Positions 1 to 10,000 of a stretch of DNA of 34,552 nucleotides are shown piece by piece. The position numbers and the translations under genes are program-made. Where the stretch lies: positions 1 through 34,552 of the forward strand of contig CANPWN010000008.1 in the NCBI GenBank assembly GCA_947584415.1. The letters run 5' to 3'. The DNA comes from an uncultured Clostridia bacterium. GTDB lineage: Bacteria; Bacillota; Clostridia; Christensenellales; UBA1242. The notes under the pieces are model-generated. The model worked only from the letters and a program-made list of their open reading frames with translations. It did no database searches and had not been told where the DNA came from. The stretch's first letter is position 1. Each line of letters starts with the position of its first letter.

Positions 1-32
1 ACTAACTTTTCCTTTCACACTTATTTGTATAT

Positions 33-67
33 TAAAAAAAGAAGCACCCTTCGGTGCTCTTTTTTTT
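33..67. terminator. Rho-independent terminator
   Basis: AGCACC-CTTC-GGTGCT stem (43-58) flanked by A-run and T-run. Confidence 0.8.
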
Positions 68-277
68 ATCTCTTTCACTCTCCACATCTGTTTTACAACA
101 ATTAAATATTTTTCATGTTTAAATTAACAACATCTCTTAAATTGTTTTAATTTTTTAGTTTGATTATTTTTAAGTTTGTTATTTATTATTTATTTTTTTT
201 CGCTGGTTTATATGTTTTGCTTACATAATGTAAGCGTTTTTTATGTCAGATTTATCTTAAATTGTTTACGTTTTTTC

Positions 278-733
278 TTATTTATCAAATACATCATTGA
301 AGGCGTCTTTGTCGACCATATCAAAATAGGCAATGCTTATCTCTCCATTATTTGCCAACATTTGAGAGTAGAACAATTGCTGCTGGGCATAATATTGCTT
401 TGTTATTTCACTATCCAAGTTGTTTTGCTTTTTGTCCAGCATTTTAAAAGTTGAAATGATATAACTAAGGGGTTTTTCCTTATGTTTTAATGCCAAACAA
501 ACCTTATCATTGATGTTTGTGCCAATGTTTTTCATGCTATCTGTGCTTTTTAAAACCTCATCAAAATCATCCATTTCAATCTTTTGATTGATATCAAAAA
601 TTGTCATGTCAAAAGAATATGTTGTCAATTCAATCCAATCTGAGAACCTTTCATCAAGGTCCGTTTTTATTTTTGATATATTGACAACAAGGTCGTTGAC
701 TTCGCTTATTTTATTATAAAGTTCTGGGGTCAT
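278..733 (-). CDS. Hypothetical protein, predominantly helical
   Basis: ORF 278..763; start trimmed to ATG at 733 preceded by AAGGAG SD (protein MTPELYNKISEVNDL...). Confidence 0.6.
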   Translation of the reverse strand: MTPELYNKISEVNDLVVNISKIKTDLDERFSDWIELTTYSFDMTIFDINQKIEMDDFDEVLKSTDSMKNIGTNINDKVCLALKHKEKPLSYIISTFKMLDKKQNNLDSEITKQYYAQQQLFYSQMLANNGEISIAYFDMVDKDAFNDVFDK

Positions 734-753
734 ATATTTCTCCTTGTGAGACC

Positions 754-782
754 ACTTTAACATATTATTTTTTTAAAGTCAA
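754..782 (-). promoter_or_regulatory. Sigma70-type promoter for 278..733
   Basis: TTGACT - 17 nt - TAAAGT with TG extended -10 on the minus strand. Confidence 0.5.
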
Positions 783-795
783 TATTTGACTTTAA
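773..795. promoter_or_regulatory. Perfect inverted repeat, possible operator
   Basis: TTAAAGTCAA-TAT-TTGACTTTAA between divergent genes, overlapping the minus-strand -35. Confidence 0.45.
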
Positions 796-848
796 TTTGC
801 TTTGTTTTTTTGTCGTTTTGTGATATTTTAAAAGAAAGGAGGAGAGAG

Positions 849-1343
849 ATGACAAAATCAAAAATAATGGGAATTGTTGGAAATTGTTTACTCGTTGTTT
901 TCAGCGTTCTTACAATTGGACTTATGGGTTTGGCAATGTTTAAATCAACCGTTGGGCAACAAGCATTTGAACTTGGTTCAGTGTATGATTGGTTTGAATA
1001 TCTTGGCAAAACAGGAACTCCAGGCGAACTTACAACTTCACTTGTGTTCTATATTCTGACACTTGTTGTTGCTTGTGTTTTGATTGTCCTTGGTGTTTTG
1101 GGTCTTGTTGCAACACTTTTGAACAAAAAACAACTCAACTTGACATTTGTAAGCAGAATTTTGACAATTGTTTTGATGGTTTTTGCTTTTGTTGGAGTTG
1201 TTTGCGCAGCAGTTTATGGCATACATAACAGTGTTAAAGAGGTTATGACTGTAAGTGTTAGTGCAGGAGCAATTCTTCCACTTTGTTTCGGACTGCTTGC
1301 ATGCTTAAGTTCATTTGTTGCCCCAACAAAGAAAAAGCAATAA
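849..1343 (+). CDS. 4-TM membrane protein, tandem paralog 1
   Basis: ORF with SD AAAGGAGGAGAG before ATG 849; about four hydrophobic helices; similar to the next two ORFs. Confidence 0.75.
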   Translation: MTKSKIMGIVGNCLLVVFSVLTIGLMGLAMFKSTVGQQAFELGSVYDWFEYLGKTGTPGELTTSLVFYILTLVVACVLIVLGVLGLVATLLNKKQLNLTFVSRILTIVLMVFAFVGVVCAAVYGIHNSVKEVMTVSVSAGAILPLCFGLLACLSSFVAPTKKKQ

Positions 1344-1364
1344 TTTAAATGTCTAAAAAAAATT

Positions 1365-1398
1365 CTCCTTGGCAACAATTAGTCCAAGGAGGTTTTTT
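1365..1398 (+). terminator. Terminator-like hairpin containing the SD of the next gene
   Basis: CTCCTTGG (1365-1372) / CCAAGGAG (1384-1391), 11-nt loop, then G-TTTTTT and ATG at 1399. Confidence 0.6.
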
Positions 1399-1887
1399 AT
1401 GGGCAAAATAAAAAAGTCACAAATTCGTTGTATTGTTGGCAATTCAATTATTTTTGTTGCAGGACTTATGACCTTGTGTTTTTATTTGCTGAATTTAATT
1501 AAAGGTCTTGGTAGAAATCAAATTTATGATGCAATCACGCGGATAACTTCTTTGACAGGCACAAATGTTGGTTTTTATATTGCAGCAACTGCATTTTATA
1601 TTATCACCTTAATTTTAACTTGCACATTGATTGTTTTAAGTATTTTGGGCATCATGGGAGGAATCTTTGACATAAAAGGCTTAAATATGACCATGGCGAA
1701 CAGAACGCTATCCATTATCAACATGATATCTGCTTTGATGGGACTGGTGTTTATGATAATTTATGTGTCTCTTTTGGGACCGTCAAAAATTACAATTGGG
1801 GCTGGGCCAATCATTGTGTTCCTTGTTTCAATATTGCCTGTGGTTGGAAGTTTTGTTGCTCAGACGCGAAAATCTTACAAAGTTTAA
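1399..1887 (+). CDS. 4-TM membrane protein, tandem paralog 2
   Basis: Start trimmed to ATG 1399 (MGKIKKSQIRCIVGNS) after AAGGAGG; aligns with flanking ORFs. Confidence 0.75.
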   Translation: MGKIKKSQIRCIVGNSIIFVAGLMTLCFYLLNLIKGLGRNQIYDAITRITSLTGTNVGFYIAATAFYIITLILTCTLIVLSILGIMGGIFDIKGLNMTMANRTLSIINMISALMGLVFMIIYVSLLGPSKITIGAGPIIVFLVSILPVVGSFVAQTRKSYKV

Positions 1888-1890
1888 TAA

Positions 1891-1920
1891 AAAATTGCTC
1901 TTAACGGGCAATTTTATTTT
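1891..1920 (+). terminator. Rho-independent terminator
   Basis: AAAATTGCTC-TTAAC-GGGCAATTTT followed by T-rich tract. Confidence 0.6.
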
Positions 1921-1966
1921 GATATTGTAAATTTATTTAGTATAATAAAACTGATTGGAGGAACAA

Positions 1967-2509
1967 ATGAGAACTCTCAGAATTCGCGGTTTGGTTGGAA
2001 GTATCATTTCGCTTTGTGCGGGCTTGCTTGGAATTGCGTTTTTATTCTTACCTATGCTTGTTGAAACAAATGGAAATGTGATTTATTCAGTTTTCGGTTC
2101 AATTTTAAAGGTCAATGAAATTGGAAAATTGTTCGGTGGTGAAGGCATCATGTATGTCGCTTCAGTTGCCATGATGATTGTTTTTACTTTAATTTCATTT
2201 GCACTTATTGCATTGTCAATTTCAACTTTAATAGGCGTATGTAACAAAAAATACAATTTGAGCATGGCAATAGCCATGAGAGTGCTAAGTTTGTTTGCGG
2301 CCATTGTTGCCTCAATTGCAACGACTTTGTTATTGCTGTATTTTTCCTTAAACAGTTTTACAGCAACAACTTTTGGAGTTGGGCCTATTATTTCAATTGC
2401 TGTTGCACTCATTGGTGTTGCTGGTGCGTTTGTTTTGCCAAGCGCAGGCCGTTTTGCAAAAACAATGAAGCAAAATGACAGATTGTCAAATGAGGGCAAA
2501 GCGCTCTAA
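1967..2509 (+). CDS. 4-TM membrane protein, tandem paralog 3
   Basis: Start trimmed to ATG 1967 (MRTLRIRGLVGS) after TTGGAGGAAC; G(V/A)GPII and FV.P motifs shared with paralog 2. Confidence 0.75.
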   Translation: MRTLRIRGLVGSIISLCAGLLGIAFLFLPMLVETNGNVIYSVFGSILKVNEIGKLFGGEGIMYVASVAMMIVFTLISFALIALSISTLIGVCNKKYNLSMAIAMRVLSLFAAIVASIATTLLLLYFSLNSFTATTFGVGPIISIAVALIGVAGAFVLPSAGRFAKTMKQNDRLSNEGKAL

Positions 2510-3348
2510 TCCAGCATTTCAATATTACAAATTAAAGAATTTTTCAGGTCAAGTTTAACAACATCATGGCCTGATTTTTTTATTAGCAGATATCTGTTTT
2601 CATCCAAAGGAAAAAAGTCGGTGATTTCGCCAAAATATGCTTTTAACTTGTCGGATGAGGGAGAAAGCAGGCTGTCAACAAAATTGCAGGCTTCACTGTA
2701 ATGGTGCATTTTCAAATTTTGCAAAAACATCATGCCTGTCACTGCTGGGTTTTTAGATGAAAAATCAAACGCTCTGACCTGAGAGAATTTTCCACTATTT
2801 ATCAAATATTTTTCTTCTCTTCCGCCCAAGAGTGCCATTATCTCTCCGCCAACAATTTCAATTTTGTCCGCGGTGATGATTTCGCAATCAAAAGTTTTAA
2901 CATTAAAAACAACCAGTTGCATTTCATTTAAGGCTGTTATTTTTAAAAGTGCAAAGTCGTCCACGGCAAGCACTTCATATTTTTTTGGGTGCTGAATTTC
3001 ATATATTTTTGTTACATTGTCAAGAACAATTTTAAGATTGTCTGTGCCAATTTGCATCAAAACTTGTCTGCCACTGACTTCAATTTTTTCTTCCACTATT
3101 GTTTCATCAATTTTGTTTGAAGCAAGATAAAAGATGGTCTGCTCATCCACCTTAAAAGTTTGAACGCGAGCGCCTGGGCAGGCCATGTCAAGCACAAAAC
3201 TTATGTCATCTCTTCTTCCAGTTGCTGGATAAATAAAAAGCCTTTCTGCTTTTTCAAATTCAAGTGCTTGGCCTTCTTCCAAAAATTCTTCGCCGCCCTG
3301 CCATTTAACAACACAAGGATAAGTGCTTCTTAACTGATAATTTTCCAT
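2506..3348 (-). CDS. Hypothetical protein, beta-rich
   Basis: 280-aa ORF; convergent, overlapping the stop of 1967..2509 by 4 nt; TATATT-6 nt-ATG upstream. Confidence 0.65.
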   Translation of the reverse strand: MENYQLRSTYPCVVKWQGGEEFLEEGQALEFEKAERLFIYPATGRRDDISFVLDMACPGARVQTFKVDEQTIFYLASNKIDETIVEEKIEVSGRQVLMQIGTDNLKIVLDNVTKIYEIQHPKKYEVLAVDDFALLKITALNEMQLVVFNVKTFDCEIITADKIEIVGGEIMALLGGREEKYLINSGKFSQVRAFDFSSKNPAVTGMMFLQNLKMHHYSEACNFVDSLLSPSSDKLKAYFGEITDFFPLDENRYLLIKKSGHDVVKLDLKNSLICNIEMLD

Positions 3349-3430
3349 GTGATAAATATATGCATTTAAAAAATTTTAAGTATAACTTTATTACATCTTG
3401 TCAAACATTTCTTCAAGTTAGGGAGGGAGT

Positions 3431-4147
3431 ATGAAAGGCCAATGGAAAGATGAGGAGGTAAAAAAATTATTTTTAAGCGTTGAGCAGTGCAAAAAGTTGG
3501 GCAAATCAACGAGAGATGCTTTTGACTTGCATGCAAAAGAATTTGCCCGTCAGCCAAACAGCGTAAGGAATTATTATTATCAAGAAATTGACAGATTGAA
3601 AAATAATCCAGAAAGGCTTAAGAAATTGGGCATAAATTTGGAAAATCATCAAAAAAATCAATTTAGTTGTTTTACTGAAGACGAGAAAAATAAAATTATT
3701 GACAAAATTCAAGAGAAACTTAAACAGGGCTATTCAGTGCGAAAAGCATGCCTTCTTCTTAGCGGCGGAGATGTCAAACAGATGCTACGCCTTCAAAACA
3801 AATTTCGAACAATTGAGGCATCAAAGAAAAATGTGCTTATGTTCAAAAAAAGGCCGACAAACAAAATAACTGATGAGGACATCAATGGGCTTTTTCTTGG
3901 GCTTGTTAAAATGGTGAAAAAGAACGCTATTGAGCAGGCAAAAGAGTGGAGTTTGCAGCAGCGCGAAGAGGGGTTGAAACAACTCAGGCAAACTTTGATG
4001 CAACTTGAAAAAAGCCAAAGAGAACTTGAATATTTGAAGACAGAATTTGAAGAAATGAAAAAAGAAAATAATTTGTTAAAGAAGAAACTGCTTATCACAA
4101 CCTGTTATAAAGCGCAGAATTTAAACAAAAAAGACAAAGAGGCTTAA
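3431..4147 (+). CDS. Myb/SANT-like (RsfA-like?) DNA-binding protein with C-terminal coiled coil
   Basis: N-term MKGQWKDEEVKKLFLSVEQC...ARQPNSVRNYYYQEIDR resembles Myb-like RsfA domains; SD GGGAGGGA. Confidence 0.55.
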   Translation: MKGQWKDEEVKKLFLSVEQCKKLGKSTRDAFDLHAKEFARQPNSVRNYYYQEIDRLKNNPERLKKLGINLENHQKNQFSCFTEDEKNKIIDKIQEKLKQGYSVRKACLLLSGGDVKQMLRLQNKFRTIEASKKNVLMFKKRPTNKITDEDINGLFLGLVKMVKKNAIEQAKEWSLQQREEGLKQLRQTLMQLEKSQRELEYLKTEFEEMKKENNLLKKKLLITTCYKAQNLNKKDKEA

Positions 4148-4161
4148 AAGCCTTTTTTTTT
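4136..4161 (+). terminator. Rho-independent terminator overlapping the stop codon
   Basis: AGGCT-TAAA-AGCCT-TTTTTTTT; the TAA stop of 3431..4147 lies in the loop. Confidence 0.7.
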
Positions 4162-4172
4162 ATTTTGAAGTG

Positions 4173-4181
4173 TGCTAAAAT
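4173..4181 (+). promoter_or_regulatory. Extended -10 promoter of addB
   Basis: TG-C-TAAAAT, 6 nt before ATG 4188. Confidence 0.55.
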
Positions 4182-4187
4182 TTAATC

Positions 4188-7064
4188 ATGGAAATAAACA
4201 TCATCACGGGGACAACGCTTTTGGAGGCCATTTCGAACACGCTTGAAGCAGTTGACCCTGAAAAAGAAACATTTATTGTTGTGCCAGACAGAACAACTCT
4301 TCAAATTGAAGAGATGCTTTTTGACAAACTTAATCTTTCATCTACTTTTAACTTAAATGTTGTTGGACTTGGCAATTTGGCACTTAGATATGCTGGCAAT
4401 TTGGCAAACCCTCTTTCTGAAATTGACTGCGTTATGTATGTCAGACGGGCCATAGAAAACAAACGAAAAGAAATTAAATATTTCAAAAGCACAAACATAA
4501 ATTTCTGTCAGCAAATTTACAAACTAATCTCGCAACTTAAAGCGTCATCAATTCAAGCCAAAGATATTCAAACTAAAACTTCAAAAAAATCACTTGAACT
4601 CAAACTTCAGGACATAAAAACCATTTATGAAGAATTTGAAAAGTTAACAGAGCAGCGTGATGACCCGAACGAACTTATTGAAAAGTTTGTGCGCGAGATT
4701 GAGCAAAACAAACTTTTTGAGGACACAAGTTTTTACTTTGTGGGATTTGATAGTTTCACCGCCAAGCATTTTGAATTGATTAAAGCGCTGTGTCAACACG
4801 CAAAAATGGTGACAATTGGACTTACGCAGCCGCAAAATCAGCAAAATGCTTACATATATGATAAAGACGTGTTTGAAAAAATAAGGCGAATTGCAACCGC
4901 ATTGAACACCACAGTCAATGTTATCTCGCCGGCAAGCAAACTTAAAGCCGAGCAAAGTGCAATAAGAAATCAACTTTTTGGAAGAGTAAAACAGTCTGCA
5001 GAAGGCAAAGTTCGTTTTCTTGAAGCAAAGAACAAAAAGCAAGAGGCAGACTTTGTTGCAAAACTGATTGCTTATGAGGTTTTTAATGGCGCGCGTTATA
5101 AGGACTTTGCTGTTGCGGTGTCAGACTTGCAAGCATACAAAGATGAACTTTTGTTGGCTTTTGAAAAAAATTCAATTCCATGTTATTTTGACTTAAGCGA
5201 AAATGCAAGCAAGAGTTATTGTGCATTGTTGTTTAAAAAGATTTTTACTCTTGCCTATAAAAACTTTAGAAAAAACGACTTATTGTTCATCCTTTCATCT
5301 CCATTTTTTGAAGAAGCAAAGGGGAATATTGATTTTGTTCTCAAAAGTTGTGATGAGGGGGCAAAAGTCTTTTATGCACTCAAAAATTTAGATTGGCTGA
5401 AAGAGACGGTTCATCTTTTGGCACAGGACCTTAAACTGGGCGCAGAAAAAATTGTTGATTTTATTGATGGAAATATTGAAAAACTGCAAAATCTGAACTT
5501 AGATGAAAAAACGCTTTCCATTGAAAATCAAGTTCCCCAAATCTTGCGGGATATTTTGTCTGCTTATGAAACTGTGTCGGGGATAACCACCTTTAGTGAA
5601 ATGCTTTCGGCAATCGAAATTGGACTTAACACCAAAGAAGTTTCTGCAATTCCAAGTTATTATGATGAAGTTTATGTTGGCGACATCACGGACAGTTTTT
5701 TTGGCAAAGTTAAAAATCTTTTTGTCATTGGCGCAAACGCTGGCATCATGCCAAAAGTGAAAACAGAAAATTCAATATTCAGTGATGATGAACTTGACAG
5801 CGCTTTTGTGACCCGCAAAGTTGAGCCGACAATTAAGATGATAAACCGCCGAGCGAGATTTAAATTATTTTCACTATTGTGCGACTATGAAAACAGACTT
5901 TATGTGTCATATTCACTTGTGGGAAATGATGACAAACCTCTTGGTAGAAGTTCGGTGGCGGAAGAACTTTTGGAAATTTTTGATAAAAAGAACAGTGTGA
6001 TAACCTCACTTATGCCAGAAAATTTGTCTGACACACAGAGGCTTACTTTGGCAGTTGGCAGAAGTCAAATTGGCATTGAAGAGGTCATGAGTGAAACACC
6101 AAACAATCAATTAAAAGGCATCTTGGCAAAATACTTGCATCTTGATTTGAAAAAATTTAAGCGTTTTAAACCTGTAACAAAAACGGCAAAAAAACTTGGA
6201 CTTGGCAAGAGTATAAAACCGACAGAAATTGAGGCTTTTTATGATTGCCCATTTAAGTTTTTTTGCGACAAAATTTTGAAATTAAAAGAAAATTATCCTG
6301 AGGATATTTCTCCATTGGAAATTGGTTCAATTGTCCATGATGTGCTTGAAAAGTATGGCAAACAATATTCTTACAAGCCATTATCTGACGCACAAGTGGA
6401 CAAGATGGTTGAAAGTGCGGTTAAAGACAAAATCAATTTTGACCTTATACAAGATGGTGACCTTTCTATGCAAAAACTTAAGCGTGACATCAGGCGTATA
6501 TGCAACATTGTAAGCCAAGAATACGCAAATTCCAAATTTGACATTTGGATGCTTGAAAAGCCTATTTCTGCCGAAATTGACGGCAGAAAATTCTATGGCA
6601 GAGTTGACAGGGTCGACAAGTTTGATGGATATTTCCGCGTTCTTGATTACAAGACTGGCAGAATTGCAGCAAATCTTGTCAAAGAACTTTCTGTTGGAAG
6701 AAAACTTCAACTTTTCGCTTATGCCAAATTTATTGCTGGGCAGACAGGCTTAAAATGTGGCGGAGTTTATTATTTTGACGCCAAAGTCCGCTATGGCTCT
6801 GACGCGGAAAGCCCACTTGTGGGGTTGACAAGCGAGGATGTGAAAGATGATGTTGTTGCACAAAAATATGTCCCGCCAGAACAGTTTGAAGATTTGCAAA
6901 ATGAGGCAGAAAGGCTGATGCTTAGCGGTGCAGACTATATGAAACAGGGCAAATTTTTGCCAGCGCCAGACGAAAACTCATGTGAATTTTGCAAGTTCAA
7001 ATCAATTTGCTTGTATGACTGCAAACTGGGAGTGAGACAGTTGAAAGGAGGGGAAAATGACTAA
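4188..7064 (+). CDS. addB: AddB/RexB-like ATP-dependent nuclease subunit B
   Basis: C-term PD-(D/E)XK nuclease (GRVDRVDKFDGYFRVLDYKTGR) and Fe-S type cysteines (CPFKFFC ... CEFCKFKSIC); adjacent to addA. Confidence 0.9.
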   Translation: MEINIITGTTLLEAISNTLEAVDPEKETFIVVPDRTTLQIEEMLFDKLNLSSTFNLNVVGLGNLALRYAGNLANPLSEIDCVMYVRRAIENKRKEIKYFKSTNINFCQQIYKLISQLKASSIQAKDIQTKTSKKSLELKLQDIKTIYEEFEKLTEQRDDPNELIEKFVREIEQNKLFEDTSFYFVGFDSFTAKHFELIKALCQHAKMVTIGLTQPQNQQNAYIYDKDVFEKIRRIATALNTTVNVISPASKLKAEQSAIRNQLFGRVKQSAEGKVRFLEAKNKKQEADFVAKLIAYEVFNGARYKDFAVAVSDLQAYKDELLLAFEKNSIPCYFDLSENASKSYCALLFKKIFTLAYKNFRKNDLLFILSSPFFEEAKGNIDFVLKSCDEGAKVFYALKNLDWLKETVHLLAQDLKLGAEKIVDFIDGNIEKLQNLNLDEKTLSIENQVPQILRDILSAYETVSGITTFSEMLSAIEIGLNTKEVSAIPSYYDEVYVGDITDSFFGKVKNLFVIGANAGIMPKVKTENSIFSDDELDSAFVTRKVEPTIKMINRRARFKLFSLLCDYENRLYVSYSLVGNDDKPLGRSSVAEELLEIFDKKNSVITSLMPENLSDTQRLTLAVGRSQIGIEEVMSETPNNQLKGILAKYLHLDLKKFKRFKPVTKTAKKLGLGKSIKPTEIEAFYDCPFKFFCDKILKLKENYPEDISPLEIGSIVHDVLEKYGKQYSYKPLSDAQVDKMVESAVKDKINFDLIQDGDLSMQKLKRDIRRICNIVSQEYANSKFDIWMLEKPISAEIDGRKFYGRVDRVDKFDGYFRVLDYKTGRIAANLVKELSVGRKLQLFAYAKFIAGQTGLKCGGVYYFDAKVRYGSDAESPLVGLTSEDVKDDVVAQKYVPPEQFEDLQNEAERLMLSGADYMKQGKFLPAPDENSCEFCKFKSICLYDCKLGVRQLKGGEND

Positions 7065-10000
7065 CAAATTTCCGCCGTCTAAAGAGCAAAAGCTCATCTT
7101 TGGTTTCACTGGTAAAAAAATGGTTGTCAGCGCTTCAGCAGGAAGTGGCAAAACAACGACAATGATTGAATATATCTCACGCCTTATTGAAAAAGGACAG
7201 CCTATCAAAAGGATGCTTGTTTTAACTTTTACAAAAGCCGCAGCGACAGAGATGAAGGAAAGGCTTTTGTCAAGCCTTATTGAAAGGAGCACTTCTCCAA
7301 AAATTCAAGACCAGATTGATGATGTTTTTGTCAGTGACATAAGCACAATCCATGCTTTTTTGGAAAAAATTATCAAGCGCAACATTGGTCAGTTTGAACT
7401 CATGGAGGGGTTCAATCTTTTGGACGAGCAACAATCTTTGCTTATGCAAAATGAGGCCATTGAACTTGCACAGCAAAAATTTAATAAGCAAAATCATGAT
7501 GAATATCTCAATCTTAATCTCGTCATGCGCGACAAAGAGTTGGTGAAAAAAATAATTTTAAAACTTTTTGATTTTCTGTCCGCACAATCAAAGCGAGAGC
7601 AGATTATGGAAAGATTCCATGACACAAATTCAACCTTTGAGCAAGCGAAAAAATATTTGGAGGAGAGGTTATATTCAGTCCAAGACGAAATTGCAAATGA
7701 AATTGATTTATTTCCTATGGACAACGAAAAAGTCACGGCATATTTGGTCATAATCAAAACTCTCGTTTGCCAAAGGGGAGAGGACTTAAGACAGACCGCA
7801 AAAATGCTTAGCATGGTCACTCTTCCACGCCAATGCACGCTGACAGACTATGACAAAAAGAAAAATGTTGTTGCAATCAAAGAAAAAGCAAACAAACTCA
7901 TCAAATTTGCAAAAAAGCTGAGTCCAAACGAAGATGTTGTGTGGGATAACAGTCAAAATGACAGGCTTGTGCAGGCTATATTTGGGCTTTATGATTTGTT
8001 TGAGAAGGAATATCTTTTGTTAAAACAGCGTGGAAACTGGCTTGACTTTGATGACCTTGAAAAATACAGCGAACAACTTTTGGATGATAAAGCTGTTTTA
8101 AATGAACTGCAAGACGGCTATGACTATGTTTTTGTTGACGAATATCAGGACACAAACCCTGTGCAAGAAAAGATTGTCAAACTTCTGAGTGAAAAATGCA
8201 GATTTATTGCAATTGGTGACCCGAAACAGGGCATTTATGCTTTCCGAAACGCGACAAGCAAGATTATCTTAAAAGACAGCGAAGACTTTGACAAAATGCA
8301 AGACGGCAAAACACAATATCTCAGTTCAAATTACAGAAGCGACAAACAAATATTGAATTTTGTAAACCATGTTTTCAGCGAAATTATGACCCAGAAAACC
8401 TCGGGCATAAATTACAAAGCATCTTCATTTTTAAAAGGCAAAAAGGACAACCCAAAAACTTCTCTTCCTGCTGTCGAAATTCTGGTTGCACACAAGCCAA
8501 AGCGTGCCAAGGCGGAGGATGTGACAGACTATGACATTTACAAAGATGAACTTGTTTGCAAGCAGCATAATGATGTTGAGGCAAGCGTTGTTGTTGAAGA
8601 AATTGAAAATTTGCTTGCAAGTGAATTTATTGACCCAATTTCTGGGCAAAAGCGAAGGGTTGAGCCAAAAGATATTGCCGTTCTTTCACGCTCGAAAAGT
8701 GATATCTGTGACGGCATCATGCAATTACTAAGGAAAAAAGATGTTCCTTTTGTTTCGACCTTAAGGTCAGAGTTAACAAACAAGCCACACACGCTTTTTG
8801 TTGTAAATCTTCTCAGCCTTTGCATAAACCAAAATGATGATATTGCACTTGCAAGTTATCTTTTTTCGCCACTTTGCTTGATAAGTTTGGACAGGCTTGC
8901 GCTTTTGGAGGGCGAAGGCAATTTTGCGCAAAAAGTTTTCTCTTCCACTGACGAACAAATTGTGGCGGCATTAAAAAGACTGGATGAATTTAAAAATGAC
9001 TGTTTATTTTTGGGCGCGAAGCAGGCGCTCGAAAAATTGTTTATTGAAAAAGAATTTTTCATATATCTTAAATCAGAAATAGGCGAAAATGCGGTCAGCG
9101 AGATGAACTCACTTTTAAGCACAATTGGAGGATATGAAAATGACAGGGATTTGCCGGAACTTATTTCATATCTTAAAAGTCCACTTGAGTTTTCAAATGT
9201 GTCTGGTCAAAACGCTGTGACAATTTCAACAGTTCACGCAAGCAAAGGTTTGGAATATCCAATTGTCTTTGTTGTAGGGCTCGGCAAAAACATTTTGCGA
9301 AGCGAAATGGATGCGTTCAAACTTGATGAAAAATTCGGTGTGGGAATAATGAGTTATGACGAAGAAAAAATGGGCAGATTTCCATCATTGCAACTCGTTG
9401 CTGCCAGGGATAGTTTCAGCCACAAAGAAAGGGTTAATGAACTTATGGTGCTTTATGTTGCGTTAACCCGTGCAAAATCACATCTCATCATCTCTGGCAC
9501 TGTTGGCAGGGGTGAAATTGATGATTTTGAAGAAAATAATTTTGAAAGTTATCCAAATTTTATGTCCTTAATTTTGTCAACTTGCCCTGAGAAGACAGGG
9601 GCAAGAATTTTGCAGATTGATGAGACTATAGAACTTGAAAATAAAGCCGAAAAAATAAATTTAAAAGTTGATTTTAATAAATTAAAAGCCACGCTTGACC
9701 AATACACAAATTTTGTTTATCCATATTTGTCTGACACAAAAGCAAAACAAAAGTCGTCTGTCACAGCGCTTGCGCATAGCGGTGAAGAATTTGTTGGTGG
9801 AGATGGCGGCTTTGCAGAGGAAGGCACAGCATATCATGAGGCACTGAAAGTTATAGATTTTGAAAAAATAAATTGCCCAGAAGATGTTGAAATTGAACTG
9901 GAAAAAAATAATTTTGATTTAGCATATAAAAATTTAATTGATGAAAAAATTGTTTTTGAAAATGTTATGCTTATTAAGCCTTTCATAAAAAATAAAAAAA

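Noticed and set aside
176-454. 92-aa + strand ORF
   Set aside because: Antisense to the better supported 278..733 gene and highly T-rich; lacks SD.
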